Below the pieces are notes generated by a model. The model had not been told where the DNA came from. It did no database searches and saw only the letters and a program-made list of their open reading frames with translations. A stretch of DNA of 64,000 nt from Lepisosteus oculatus. Its lineage: Eukaryota; Chordata; Actinopteri; Semionotiformes; Lepisosteidae. Where the stretch lies: positions 742,501 through 806,500 of the forward strand of contig NC_090698.1 in the NCBI RefSeq assembly GCF_040954835.1. Direction: 5' to 3'. Positions 1 through 12,481 of the stretch are shown here, piece after piece (the first letter of the stretch is position 1; the number at the start of each line of letters is the position of its first letter). The translations under genes and the position numbers were made by a program.

Positions 1-709
1 GTTCTACGCCTAAATACTCAAAGAGAATATTACTGGGAGGTGGCAACAGCTGCCCTGATGAGGGCCTCACCAGGAGTAACAGTGACTGTTAAAGAGTAAA
101 TTCTTCATTGCGAGGAGCTGAAATGCACTTCTGTGCTATTCTGTAACCTCCTGGTTGCAGTGAACTTATTGACCCGGCCAGGGCAGCTGCTCAAGTGGAT
201 TAGAAGGAACTGATCCACCTGGACTCGTGCCTCATTAACAGGCCTCCTCCTCGGATCGAGAGGCCAGAAAGGAACCCCCAGTCCACACACTCTTGGAACG
301 GCTGCATGAGAATGCAGAGCAACCTGTTCAGCCCATTACAGATCAACCACTCCACAGGGGAGGCTTAATGAACCCACCACTGCATGCATATTTCATATAT
401 AAATGCAGGCTGCTAGACGTATAGCTCTCTATATTTTTAACTCTTCTCACCCGTGTGCCGTGTTCTGCAGAGATCATGTTTATTGTTCAGTAATCCTGCA
501 CCCTATTTGCTAGGGTTGAATTAAATGCATCCCACACTGTGCTTTTGCATCATTGTGTAACCTACTGAATTATGTTTAAGCTTGCAGTTTGTTACAACGC
601 TTATTATTGCACTGTGTGTGTTTTTTGTTCTGTACAAGTTAATTATGAGCCAGTATCCACACCTGGGATCCATCATGAGAAGCACCAGCAGAGCTGAGCC
701 TGGCCTTAC

Positions 710-787
710 CTTGATCAAACTGCCTCTGCATGCTCTCCATCTCGGCTTTGTTCCCACTCACACGGTAGATGCCTTCAGTGCTCAGCC
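710..787 (-). CDS. ARHGAP35: ARHGAP35 coding exon 3, RhoGAP arginine-finger exon
   Basis: The exon is 78 bp. The acceptor is CTCCTTTGCAG (AG at 789-788) and the donor is GATCAAG|GTAAGG (GT at 709-708). It encodes [18 protein letters not shown] and on to QRQFDQ. The Arg of GIYRVSG is the catalytic arginine finger of RhoGAP domains (about residue 1307 here, R1283 in human). Its presence indicates an active GAP. The following exon, which would begin with the last two bases of an Asp codon, is not in positions 1-709. Confidence 0.95.
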
Positions 788-1855
788 CTGCAAAGGAGAG
801 ACAATGTTTTGTATAACATCTGGCCCTGAACACGTGTCTTTCTGATATCCCCACTGTCAGCACATATACCGGATTTCACTTTCATCCTATAAGCCTGATC
901 CACAGACACTACTGTGAACTCCTGTGAACTGAGTGAGGAAGGGGCTCATCCCAGGCGATCTCTGCCTGATCTTATAGCGGGGTGGGGGGGTAACCTATTC
1001 CTCTGGAGTTGTAAAGGAACAGGAAAAGGGCAAAAAAGGGACAGCTCCTTCTCTCCTACAACCTTTCCAAACCTGAGCCAGATATCACATGTCTGCAAGC
1101 TGCACCTGGAGTTAAACTACACCGCGCTGCATCCACCCAGATTTACCATCTGCTTAGACGACACTTCTTTCCAGCGTGTGAGAAATCCTTCAAATACACT
1201 GGAGGAGTGCACACAGGTGGCAGGCCATCAAGAAGGGTGCAGTGCCAGCATGGGGTATGGGAACAACGAAGACAGAAAGTGAAGAGGTGACGGGTGGCGG
1301 CTACAGAACATCTCTGCTCACCGAGAGACAGAGACACGATTCCTCATCTCCCAGTTCAAGAGGCAGGGAGCTGCTCCAGGCCAGAGAGCACCTATGTGCT
1401 GTCTGTCCCACAGCTTCTGCACAGCTCAGGTCCGCCAGAGAGCGTCTAACCATGGAGAGGAGGAAGAGGAGAGCTGAAGCGCACTGTTAGTGGAACAGAT
1501 CGGGGATTTAAATTTAAGGTTATACATTTTTAATTTATATTTAAACCAGGTCCTGGGTGCTAAGTGTGTGGGGGGACACTGACGCAGAAACATCTGCAAA
1601 GGAGGCGAGTCAAGCAGAACACAAGAACCTCAAAACTCAGGGGAACCAACAGAACAACTGGCAAATCCAGCCTAAAGAAACAGGGCTTCCAGCAGTCTTC
1701 TATATGGCGATAGATTCTACATGGTTTCAGAACATTATAAACACAGACACTCTGCAGCCTCAGAACTCACATGATGATGCTGAATTCCTGCCCCTCTTAG
1801 TTTCTCCCATGTATCCCCACCACCTAGACACGTACTCACAATCTGCACAACACGT

Positions 1856-1904
<49 letters not shown>

Positions 1905-4900
1905 ACACACACACACACACACGCGCCCCCAGCTGCACAGGCTGAGGGCTGGGAGTGCGTCAATACAGCAAGGCCACAAGCTGTCTGAGGTAATGAGGAG
2001 ACTGGCGAAGACGTCAGGCCAGATTGATCTCCTCTCCGACGATCAATTATCCCCAAAAGCTTTAATGCACTGCCGAGGCCGGCCAGTGGAGCTGACTGCA
2101 GTGAGCAGGAGAGCGCCGCGGCTCCTGGGAGCCCTGGAGATGCAGGAAGAAGGAAAGAGGGCGTGGCGACGTTACAAACACACTTCCGCCAGGGGCGCTC
2201 CCACTGCAGAGCTATCGGAGCCAGTTCAGGTTTTCAAGCCTAGAACAACAGGCACTTGTACAAGCAGCACCTGAGGAGGCACGAAAAATAAATGAGGAGA
2301 ATAAGAGGCACTTCTTGACACAGAGGGTTGTGGGAGTGTGGAACAAGCTATCCAGTCAGTGCTAGAGCTGCCTTCATGTAGAAGACATGTAGTAAGAGCT
2401 GGAAGGGATACTCAAACCACCTCTAATTAGTATGGTTCTTATGCTGTTGTCAGCTGGACATCTCTCCATCTCTGGTGCAACTATTTTCAGTATCTACCTG
2501 GGGGAACAATTAACAAGGCTAATTGTCTCTGCCACTTCTGACACTCTTGAAAATCAACTGCCACAACAATAACCACTTGTGATAAAAGGAATTTTGGGTA
2601 CAGCCCATGGCACTCTCCTGGGAATGCCCTCGGAATTCCAATCTCCTGAGGGGCGGACAGGAGGTGTGAGCTGGTGGTCAGCACAGGGATTCAGAGCAAG
2701 GAAACGGGCAGAGCATGCCAAGAGCTAGCCTTTCCCTCTGAGCAGCTGGACAGCAGACGGGCGATTCCATGTCCTGCATGTCTCTGCGGGGCCCTGTACC
2801 CAGATTTCCAGCCAAGCTGCAGTGAGTCGTGTTAAAGTCTGATAATCAAAGCTCTGTCGACCCCTAATCCACTACACATTCACTTCACCTCCCTGCTCGG
2901 CTACGACACGGATCTCGCAGCTTCCCCGAGAGGACAGACTGCAGCCTGTCAGCGAACGCTCACGCAGACCTGCCAGGCTCCCCCCGGCGCTAAGCTGGTG
3001 CCAAGTAGAATGAAAAACAATTAGGTGTTAAAACCAGCAGCATCTTTCAGAGACTCCGCGACACTTGAAACACACAACAGTCTAGAGTCACATCCCAGTC
3101 AACCATGATCCCAAATTAAAGTACGGAATCAAGCAGGGGCTTTGCACACATTAAAACAGCAGTCACAAAGCACAGCTCTGTGATCCCAATAGCAGATGAA
3201 GAGATGAACAGGGATACATTTTCAAGGTGATTTCAGGATCGTTCTACTCTTTCAGCTTTCATACATTAGCTCCTAACTCTCTTGTATAAGAAATACTCTC
3301 CCCTTCAGAGTACAACCCACCCCTGTGAGCCCAGCCCAGACCTGCGAGGCTGCCTTTGCCACAGCAGTCTGCTGCTTCTGCAACCTGTTTTCATTACATC
3401 AAGGGGCATTTCCCTACGCACGGCAGACAGTTTTTCAAACATTTCAGGTACATGCACATACATAAGTGTACTGGAAAAGGCCTGCAGTGTTAACAATGCA
3501 CCAGCATTGATACCCAAGACACCCAAGGCTTAGACACTGAGCTGTTTCTGCCTGTTCCACTTCATGCGTGGTCTCTGCATGTACAACACACTCAAACATA
3601 TTATGTACATGTATACATATACCAACAGGATGTACTCAAATGTCAGAGCACGTATAGGCTTTGGGATAAATCCTGCAGAAGCCGAGGTGTTTTCAGGGAC
3701 ACCTCCACCTGTGATTGTGATTAAACTGATGACAACAGCTGATGAAGGAGATGTAAGTGTATGTGTCCTGTATATGCATGTGAGATCTTGTACACATGGG
3801 CATTAATGAAGAACTCTTAATGGCACAGTTTTCCCAGCTGTTTTACTTTGTGCTCCTTAACAGTTTGAAAGAGTTTGTCTATTTCTGCTTCACGAGCTGA
3901 TCCTAATAAGCTCCTGTGTGTGTGTGAGCTGCAGGGGCACCTGGGCGCTGCTCGTCCCGGGCCTCTCACATAGCGGAGCAGAGCGGGACCTGGCCTCGGC
4001 CTCTGTGGAGCCGCGCGGAGCTTTGCTGCGGTTAATCTGCAGATCTCCCTGCTGGCTGTTTCAGAAAAGCTCTGTGTTCCTTCCAAGCGAAAAGATCAGC
4101 CGAGCCGCAATTTCCTCCTCCAGATATCGATCTCAATGAGGGAGCTGCCAGGCGGAAAATCACCCGGAGCAGCTTCCTGGCAGGACAGCACAGCTGCGGC
4201 CTGGGAGCCCAGCGAGCACCATGGCGCTCCAGTCACAGTCGGAGCTCATCGGCAGGGCTTGCGGGCCGGCTCGGCATCTCCACGGGCCCATTCCGGGTGT
4301 GTGAGTCCGCCCCTCTGAGCCCGAAGCTCTTCCCATCCCATTCCAGCCGGCCTCCTTTGCTGGCGCAGAGCGGAGAGGACAGCCCCAGCGCTGCCGTTTC
4401 AGAATTAAAAACATCCGCTGTTTCGCTGTCGTGTTTTTGAGTTGCTCTGGAATGGCCAGGAATGCCCTGGCCATGGACGACACACGAATCCAGCAATCAA
4501 CAGGGTGAGGAACACCCACTGGCTGCCAGGGGACTCCGGGAGGCATCAGAGGTAACGTCAGTCACCACGGAATACCCAGATCAACGCTGCCTCCTCCTGG
4601 CAAAACAGGAGAGCTGCTGATACACTGCCACCCGCCTGCCCCTGCAGAGGCCCTGCCTCCCCTGCCTCCCTCTTCAGAGGCCCTGCCTCCCCCCCCTGCC
4701 CCTGCAGAGGCCCTGCCTCCCCTGCCTCCCTCTTCAGAGGCCCTGCCTCCCCCCCCTGCCCCTGCAGAGGCCCTGCCTCCCCTGCCTCCCTCTTCAGAGG
4801 CCCCGCCTCCCCCACCTGCCCCTGCAGAGGCCCTGCCTCCCCCGCCTGCCCCTGCAGAGGCCCCGCCTCTCCCGCCTGCCCCTCTCCCGCCTGAGTGGCA

Positions 4901-7900
4901 TCAGCGTGCGCTGGTCGCAGAGGAACTAGTAGAGGTTAATTCCACACTGAGAGAGAAACCGTCTTCAGGTGTCTGACACAGAAACATTCTTTTTTTTTAG
5001 CACGGGATGGACTTTACTTGATCCAATGTTGAAAGACACAGCACAACACCAAACACTAAACTTTAATACAGAACTAATTTGGGAACTCTGTATTGCTCAA
5101 AAATGCAATTAAAAGAACAATCCCAGTAAAGTTCTCGCAGTTGTTTTCAAGTTGCATTTGAGTAATTGTTATTATTGCATTCCTTTTTCATTATTCATAA
5201 TAATCCCCCTGACGTTTAGCCAAAGCAACTTCTAGAAGCTATAATTACCCAGTTTACAGACACATTCCAGTGTCCATTCACACAGCTGGGGATGATGGAG
5301 TAAAGAGGGTACAGTAATTTGCTCAAGGATACAACATCTGTGTCCCCATCCGGGATTTAAACCCATGACCCTCCAAATAGAAATCCAGAGCCATCACTGC
5401 ATCTTGTGACATCACTAATCTTGCTATATCAGTTTGCGTTTGCTTATCGAATAAGTTCCATCAGCCATGTCCAGCAGCCTGGCACTGTCACCAGGCAGTG
5501 TGCGCGCCAGGGTGCACAAGAGCTCAGTGCACATTCGCCTGGGCCACCTGGGCACACTGTAAAGAGCTGGGGGGTGTTGTACCCCTGCAGAGAGCTTTCA
5601 GCAGTGCTCAACCAGAACAGGGCAGACGGGCACGTCCAGCACCCCAGCAGACCAGTGCACGCACGTCCCAAGGCTCATCACTCACGACAATCAGTTCACA
5701 TCTGACACTCCTTCAGTCTCCAGCACATCAATGAACAGACTCTAACAGTCTGGAGCTCTGGTGTCCTAGACGCGGAACTCAGCGGCCACCAGCAGCACCA
5801 GCGCTGTGGCTGCAGTGTCCAGTGTGGCCAGGACAGACTTGACACAACACCCCCCACACACACACACGGTCTCCTTGGATTCTAAACCACGGAGCAGCGC
5901 AACTCCAAAAGAGTCATTCAGATGTGCATGACTCCCATGACAAGGAAACAGGAGGAGGACAGACGCACGAAGAGCAGATCGCTGACCTCACAGTTTGCCC
6001 AATGTTTTCCAGAAGGGGCATGAGGAAGACTTTCATGTGGCAGCCCGCTGCTTACAGAGGGAACAGCCCTGCTAATCTTCCGAGGGAACACAGCAGCAGC
6101 CACAGAGATCCTGCAGGACGGTGTTATTATGAACACCGAGAGAATGCTAGGCTTTTATTTCTCATCCTTGCTAAACTCATATGACCCTAGAGTGTTTGGG
6201 TACAATCTCTTCTGATTCTTGATTTCCTGTCGAAAATCAATCTACTGAGATCAGCTGACCTGCTGACAAGTTGGCCAGGCTGTTCCAGAGCACCTATACT
6301 TCTGTTCAGCACCCGGACTGCAGACAGACCGGCTGAGCTCCTTACCTTGATGATCTGTGTGCACTCACACTCATTGTCACACTTGCACAAGTTCACAGTC
6401 CCCCACCAGTGCTCTGGAGGTGTGCTGCACCCACCTGTGGCCTCGATGTATCTGATGCACTTGTCGATGAAGATGGGTATGGGGCGCTCGGGGGAGACCA
6501 CGGTGACCAGTGGCACTCCAAAATAGTTACTTTCCAGCGGCTTGGAGATGGAGTGTCGTGGCTTGGGCCTCGTTTTCTGCAACAAAGAGAATGAGAAACA
6601 TGAGGTTTTGCCATTTTTGCGCCAGCCTGGTTTAATCTCCTGAGGCCCTTTTGCTGAGTACACTGAGAGAAAATGTTTAACCTGCACTGCAAGTGCTCTG
6701 GGATGACCGGATGACAGCTTTTAAAGGCACTATATAAAGTTCATTCCCTTTACTTCACTCCAATGGGCTGGACAGGCCAGGTGTCTGGTCACTGAGGAGG
6801 CTGCAGTGTTCAGCAGCAGGTCTGGGCTCTTTCCCCTGTACAGTCGGTGACTTTCAGTGTGAGGTGCAAACTTCAAAAGCTTACATGTCTACATGCCCAT
6901 CTCTTCCTGGCACACCAGGGCTCATCCCCCCTCCTTTTGCCAAGTTCACCTGCAGCCTTTCGTACATCTAGAGGCATCATTCCGCCCACAACCACTCTGG
7001 CACACCGACCGCAGTGGAGACTAGGGGCCAGGCTCCTGGGGCTCCGCTTGCTGAGATGTGTTAAACTGACAGAAATACATGAATAAATCAAGTCTAAAGG
7101 CTGCAGGGTAAAAAGTCTTGGCAGTGGCACAAAATGGATTTGTTCGGAACAAAAGGCTTTATTCAGCTCCAGAGCGACAAGAACTCAACTAAACTGCTGC
7201 TAATAACTTTCTCTGATGCTTTAATTGAGAAAACTCATTAGGCTCTGAATCTGCTGTGAGGCAGTTGGCATAAAAGCAATCTAAAAACTGAACCCAAAGA
7301 GCCATGGTTCCCAGAAATCTGTTCTCTAAAACACAAAACTACAGGACGTGCTCTGAGGGATAAAAAGTTCGAAAAGGCTTTCGAAGGTGGGAAGAGGCGG
7401 AGAGGGAAGCTGTGCTCTGCCCGATCGCTCCAGCCTTTCCCCAGAAAAGAGCCGCTAGGAGTCAGAGGTGTGTTTCCAACCCTCTTGGACACAGCTGTGG
7501 CTCAGACCCGCCGCCGTGCTGAATGGGCGCCTGTCTCATTCGCAAACCTCCCGTGGAAAACACAAGCTCTGATTTCACGGCTCAACACTTTGCAACGAGG
7601 AGGCTGCTGGATTGCAGGGGCTATCAGTCTGATCCAGCAAAGTCTTATTAAGCCCGTTGTGTCTCCTGCAGGCCTCCCACAACACAGGCCTGCAGTGCAG
7701 GTTCGTTCAGAGAGGCCCACGTCTTCAGACAGCCGAAGCTCGCACAGAGAGAACACTGGGGAGTTCAAAGAATACTAATGTCTGCCTGGAATGAAACCAC
7801 AAGACAGAGGAAAGGAGGTGCTTGAGAAATATACTTTGCACCACCCCTGAATGAAAGATTAACTGGGGAAATGCTAGACGTCCCAGTTTTAAAAACAAAT

Positions 7901-10900
7901 TGGTCCCAATGAAAAATCTGAGGATGCACTTATTTTCTCTAAACTTTTCTCTGTTTTTGATCCACAATCTCAAACGCTCAATCACAACTCCTGATTGAAA
8001 CCAAATGAAAACATGTGGCAGCCTTTTATCAACAGAGTGTAGATCAGGGGCACAGGTGTTAAGGGGCACAGGAACTTGTGATTCTTGCCCCGAGCACGCA
8101 AGAACCCCCTTATCACAGCACCTCACACTCCCCTTCTCTGCTGGACTTGCACCCTGCGCCACAAACCCCTGTTCAACATGCCCAAGAACCGAGCAGCTAG
8201 TGGATGCATATCTTGTCATGCACCGTCTCCACACAGCATGCAGAGAATTAAAATGATTCCTCACATGAGATGTTGTTAGCCCAGAGGATCCCAGAGAACT
8301 TACACCCACTTACGGGAATGACTCACTTTTAACTAATCTAGATGAGAGGATTCAGGAAGGCTAATCAGCGGGAGCCTGATTACTTGAACAAGGGTGTCAG
8401 AAAAGGGCATCTTAGGACCTTCACTAGAACACAAGTCATGATCTGAAAATCTCAACTAAAACATGGCTTCTGTATGAGAGCAGAGCTCGCAGCCAATCAA
8501 GACCTGCCCATTTGTGACAAAAACTGTTTACATCCCAATCCCAGATTTAATTAAAATTATGGAAACAAGTTGTAGAGGGGATGCCAAGTCTGTTCTGGAG
8601 TATCCCAAAGAACCCAGCTGGACCCGACTGCCTCTCTTTGACACTTGTGACACCAACCACATCCACCCACAGCCTCGCTCCCACCTTACACAATGTACAA
8701 GGGCTCTACTGAAGATGCTTGACGTTACCTTGCCAGGTCTGCGAAGGCTCCTTAAGATGTTCCTCCTCTTGGGATCCTCGCCCTCTATCTCAATGATGGA
8801 GTTGTCGCCCTTGAGGACGCCACCGTCATCCTCCGACTTCAACTTGGGCGGGCCGCCCAGCTCGTCGTCGCTGCCGATGGAGAAACTGGTGCGGAAGCTG
8901 CTGAACTTGCCCAGCCGCTTGGAGCGGTCGCGGTACAAGCGGGGCTTGATGCTCACGGACGAGAGCTTGCGCCGGCGCTCCAGGGAGCTACTGTCGGCCT
9001 CGCTGTCCGAGCCGTTGCCCCCTCCGTTGGAGTGCGCCTTGTTGGCATTCCGGATGGTGATGATCTTGCCTTGTGTGCTGTCATGGGGCACGGAATAGAT
9101 ATTCTCCTCGTCAGTGGGCCGAGGTTTGGCTACTGCGTCAATGGGCTCCGCGTAGTCATTGGGGTCATAGCCCCCGTCTCCGCCCGGCGTCCAGGTCACG
9201 GCGGAAGGCAGCGAGCGGCGGTTGGCACCGGGGTCCATGTAGGAGGTGAGGCTGACCTTGCGGAAGTCGAAGCTGACGGTGGGCTTAGGCCGGACCTGAG
9301 GGGGCACCTTGTTGTTGAGCTTGCTCTCGAAGGCGCTGATCTCGGAGATGACGGAGAAGGTATCACTGGCCTCTGTATCGGGCAGTTTGGACCCACTATG
9401 GGAGGAGGACAGGGTGCTGTCCTCGCGCAGTGTGGTGTAGGGCGGGGAGGGCTCCACATCATCCTCAGAGTCCAGCAGGGTTGTAATGGGGCTAGGCGAG
9501 CCAGCCCGGGGCGAGTGCATGCTCTCATTGGTGCTGCAGGCCTCGGCCACGTTGTCGTACATGTGGGTGGCTTCCACAATGGTCTTCTTTTCCACCACCT
9601 CTTTGAAGAAGGATTGGAACAAGTCTATCGTGTGCTGTCCACCGCCGGCTCCACATGCAACGCTCGTAAAGCGCCCCTCAATCTCGTGGGCCAACTCCTC
9701 CCCCTGGGCCAGCTGGTCCCTGGCAATTTCGTGGTCGCTCAGCTCGTCTTCCACGGCGAGCAGCTGGACGGGAATGATGTCCTGCACCTCGCAGAGGAAA
9801 GCACAGAGTGTTTCTAGGGACGCCTTGCGCTTCGCGGAGTAGACTGTGATGTAGCCATGCACCAGCCGGCTCTTGCGCAAGCTGAAGGAGGAGTGGTAGG
9901 AGAGGATGAGGAGCTCGATGCTCTGCCGCTGGCACCCCACAGAGAGCTCCAGGAGGACTGAGGTCCCACTGCCTGGTAAGGAGGAAGGCCGACAATGCTG
10001 GGGCTGCAGAAAGGGGGACAGGAGTTGCTCCACGTCGTACGAGTCTCCACACATCACACACATCACTATGCGCATGTCAGCTTCTGGGTTCTGTTGGTGG
10101 TGAGAGTCTCTGGCGCTCGGTGGCGGGTGGAGGGGCGGAGAGCTGCTACCCAGGTTCATGTTCCTTTTCGAGTCCAGCAGGCCTTTCAAGACCTGATTGA
10201 TCTGCTTCTCATTGACACTCCGCCCATAGCCCATGCCCGGGGCAGCTGGTTCTAAAAACCCACACTGTAGCTTGCTGGCCACTTGCTGACCCTGGGCAAT
10301 CAAGCTGTGAGTGGTCTCCCCCCCGATGTCGCCCACCGAGCCAACCCCTCTCTTGGTGATTAGGATTAGTGTCATTGGCAGGTGAGCTAAGTGGTTATCC
10401 TTCCTGCCTAGGGTGGACTCACGGACCTTCTCAATACTCTCCATGACATAGGAGAGGGACTCCTTAGAGTTGTAAAGACAGAGGCAGCCGTGTGGCTTGA
10501 AGGTTGCCGTGTGGAAGGAGTTGACGGGCAAGCGCACGTTGCCCTCAATGGGCCTCAGTGAGAGCTCGTACATCTTGCCGTCGAGCACGTACCGGTCATC
10601 ATTGGTGCACAGGCCCCTGATTTCATTGGCCAGCTCCCGGGCCAGTCCATCCTTGCCCAGGATGACCAAATTGATTTTGTCCACTTTGCTGTCCCCACCA
10701 AAGTGGGATTTTTGGTTCCCGCTATCAAAGAAAGGGTAGCGGGTGGGAAACCGGGAAGCCAGGAGCTGCTCGATTTTGCTGTCCACGCACTGCGTGCCAC
10801 TGGGGCAGGTCTCCTTGGTGGGGTGATAAACAAAGTGAATATGCTTGAGGACCAAAGCATCCCTCTCTGCCTGGAGCTTTTGTAGAGCCTTGAATCGCTG

Positions 10901-12481
10901 CTCCTCACCAAGAACTTCCTGGATTGCTCCCATCTTCTCTTTGCTAGGCTTGGCATCTACTTCCAGTTCATAGAAGAGCTCTGAATACTCCAGCAGCAGC
11001 TCCTGGAAGTCCTCCTTGGCTTTCTCAATGATCTCCTTCTGGTGCCGGCTGTAGATATCCAGGTACTCTGGCTCCTCCAGCCACTGGTAGAACTCCTCGT
11101 TCATGATGAAGCTGCGGGCCTCCTCCCAGGGCTTGCCAGCTGTGATGAATGGGGATGTGTTCAGACTCCCTTTGAAGAGTCGCCGCATCTCTGCCCGTTT
11201 GCGCTCATTTCTCAGGTGCTCCAAGTGGTTTTCGTAGATCTGCTCAGCGGCTGGGGTGTCCAGAAGATCCAGGGGGATTCGCTCGTCCTCCATGTTGTCG
11301 ATGTGTGACGTTTCCTCCCAGGGTGTCTCTTCTAGCACAACAAACCAAGTGGAGAAGTCCCTCTTTGTCCTCAGCTGCTGCTGAACCCCGGGCCAGCTGA
11401 GGTGGTCAATGTCGTCCAGCTCAGGGACCAGGGTATTGAGGGCCTGGGGGAGGGTGCTCAGGTACATCTTTCGCCGCCTCTCAATGTGCTCCTGCTTGAG
11501 CCTGTGTATGTGCTGCTGAAAGAGCTTCTTGGCCTTCATCGTGCCTTCCAAGTAGACGTAGTCCTTGTACTCTGTAGAGTTCTGCATCCTTCGGCTGATG
11601 TTGGGCCACGTCTCATTGTGGTTTTTCACGATACGGCTCACCAGCCACTCATAGCGGTCCTTCGCCGAGGCAATTTGCTGGCTCTGCTGCTTCAGTGCCT
11701 CGAAGTAGGGGATGATCTTGGGCTTGCCTCGGCTCTTGTCGATGAGCTGCACCAGCGTGAGAAAAGCCAGATCCACATTGACATTGGAGCGAGCTGAGGT
11801 CTCCACTACCTGGAGATTCTTCTTGGCCAAGGCAAAGGTGTGCGCATCCTTGATGTAGCGCTCCACACCCTCATCGCACTTGGTGAGCACCAGCACCACT
11901 GGCTTCTTGGTCTTGGCCAGCTGGTTGTAGAGGTTGGTGACGAACTTCATCTGGTCGTCAAAATTGCGGTTCATCCCCCGACTCACATCCACACACAGGA
12001 GGAAGCCGTCCACTTGCAGCTTGCCCTCAGGCATCTGCTTCTGCTCAAAGTCCTGTTCCAGGCCCAACTGGTCCGTACAGAAATACATCAGCTTCTCTGC
12101 CGAGGCCAGTTTGGTGGCCGCAGCCCTCTTGATGTAGGGCTGCAGGGCAGTGCTGCGGTGGGGCTGAAAGGTCTGGTCATCAATGAACTCCGTCTGCTCC
12201 ACCACATGCATCCGGCACTCGGGGCCCTCCTCCATCTGTCGACCCACTTCCCCCCAAAACAGGAAGTGGTCATTGTTGACCACCCTTCCCCCGAAGTCAC
12301 TGGTGCTCAGCACGGAGGTGTGGTCCAGGTAGAAATCATCGGCGCTGGGACGGACAAAGCGGTTGCAGAGGCAGGACTTGCCCACACCGCACTGCCCTTT
12401 CTCTTTCTCCGTCCCGGACAGCCCCACCACAACCAAGTTGTACGTGGGCGTCCGGACATCTTGCTTTTTTGCCATCATCAT
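710..12481 (-). CDS. ARHGAP35: p190A Rho GTPase-activating protein, gene span of the coding exons visible here (3' end outside window)
   Basis: This entry joins three coding exons read leftwards: 12481-8729, 6576-6435 and 787-710. They join in frame with GT-AG introns and give about 1324 residues, against about 1500 for the vertebrate protein, so roughly 170 C-terminal residues (the rest of the RhoGAP domain and the tail) lie beyond position 1. p190A is a cytoplasmic and membrane-associated RhoGAP. It stimulates GTP hydrolysis by RhoA, links integrin/Src signalling to actin, and binds RASA1 through phosphotyrosine. The start [10 protein letters not shown] and the N-terminal GTPase region match ARHGAP35 better than its paralogue ARHGAP5. 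A fish a/b paralogue suffix cannot be decided here. The divergent neighbour is AP2S1; the two are also neighbours in human 19q13. Confidence 0.95.
1855..1924. repeat. (CA)n microsatellite
   Basis: About 70 bp of CA repeat with one interruption (ACCACAC near 1902), in an ARHGAP35 intron. It makes spurious His/Thr and Cys/Val open frames on the two strands. Confidence 0.95.
2280..2460 (+). mobile_element. LINE 3' end relic
   Basis: The translation [18 protein letters not shown] matches the typical C-terminus of non-LTR retrotransposon reverse transcriptase ORFs (FFTQRVVxVWNxLP). It is 5' truncated and degenerate, in an ARHGAP35 intron. Confidence 0.65.
4631..4890. repeat. 60-bp-period minisatellite
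   Basis: C/T-rich units of 60 bp, each made of two related 30-bp halves (GAGGCCCTGCCTCCCCTGCC and GCCCCTGCAGAGG types), repeat about four times and decay at the right end. Because 60 is a multiple of three, the minus strand has an open frame with a 20-residue repeat ([20 protein letters not shown]). It is intronic, so this is not a real protein. Confidence 0.9.
6435..6576 (-). CDS. ARHGAP35: ARHGAP35 coding exon 2, start of the RhoGAP domain
   Basis: The exon is 142 bp. The acceptor is TTGTTGCAG before AAAACGAGG (AG at 6578-6577) and the donor is CCACAG|GTGGGT (GT at 6434-6433). It starts in phase 0 and encodes 47 residues plus one base. It begins with a Lys/Pro/Arg-rich stretch (KTRPKPRHS), then ESNYFGVPL and [17 protein letters not shown], the conserved entry into the p190 RhoGAP domain (first helix). 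It joins the large exon as RRPGK-KTRPK and the next exon as EAT-G-LSTEG. Confidence 0.95.
6577..8728 (-). other. ARHGAP35 intron after the large exon
   Basis: 2.15 kb with a SINE tail fragment near 6700-6760. Otherwise I see nothing identifiable. Confidence 0.85.
6700..6760 (+). mobile_element. SINE tail fragment
   Basis: AAAGGCACTATATAAAGTTC resembles the LINE-derived 3' tail shared by fish SINEs (AAAGCACTATATAAA, as at 41730). Only the tail is clear. It lies in ARHGAP35 intron sequence near the exon at 6435-6576. Confidence 0.4.
8729..12481 (-). CDS. ARHGAP35: ARHGAP35 large first coding exon: GTPase, FF, pseudoGTPase and linker regions
   Basis: One uninterrupted reading frame of 1251 codons runs from a triple ATG (12481-12473) to a splice donor AAG|GTAACG (GT at 8728-8727). 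Residues about 1-260 form the N-terminal GTPase domain, with P-loop GQCGVGKS at 29-36, a TKCD motif and an ETSA motif. FF-domain repeats follow at about 270-550. Two pseudoGTPase domains follow at about 590-960; the second begins near [11 protein letters not shown]. The Ser/Pro-rich linker carries the two family tyrosine sites, DYAEP (Tyr about 1110) and NIYSVPHD (Tyr about 1129), equivalent to human Y1087 and Y1105, which are used for RASA1 SH2 binding. The exon ends in a basic stretch ([10 protein letters not shown]). That one exon encodes most of the protein is typical of this gene. The reading frame continues past 8729 only into intron sequence. GC-rich third positions contrast with the flanking introns. 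Confidence 0.97.

Larger units (their letters stand above)
788..6434 (-). other. ARHGAP35 intron (between the two RhoGAP exons)
   Basis: 5.6 kb with donor at 6434 and acceptor at 788-789. It holds the CA microsatellite, a LINE relic and the 60-bp minisatellite. No additional exon is recognised. Positions 1-709 continue the following intron with nothing identifiable. Confidence 0.85.

Noticed and set aside
1557..1988. 143-codon frame with a His-Thr run
   Set aside because: It results from reading through the CA microsatellite within an ARHGAP35 intron.
8528..8728. Extension of the ARHGAP35 reading frame past residue 1251
   Set aside because: A donor AAG|GTAACG ends the exon at 8729, and the RhoGAP domain continues in frame from the acceptor at 6576. 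The extra 66 codons are intron.
9032..9817. 261-codon plus-strand open frame antisense to the ARHGAP35 exon
   Set aside because: It is a shadow of the GC-rich coding exon on the other strand. Several other antisense frames (9486-9842, 11840-12652) behave the same way and show no domain.
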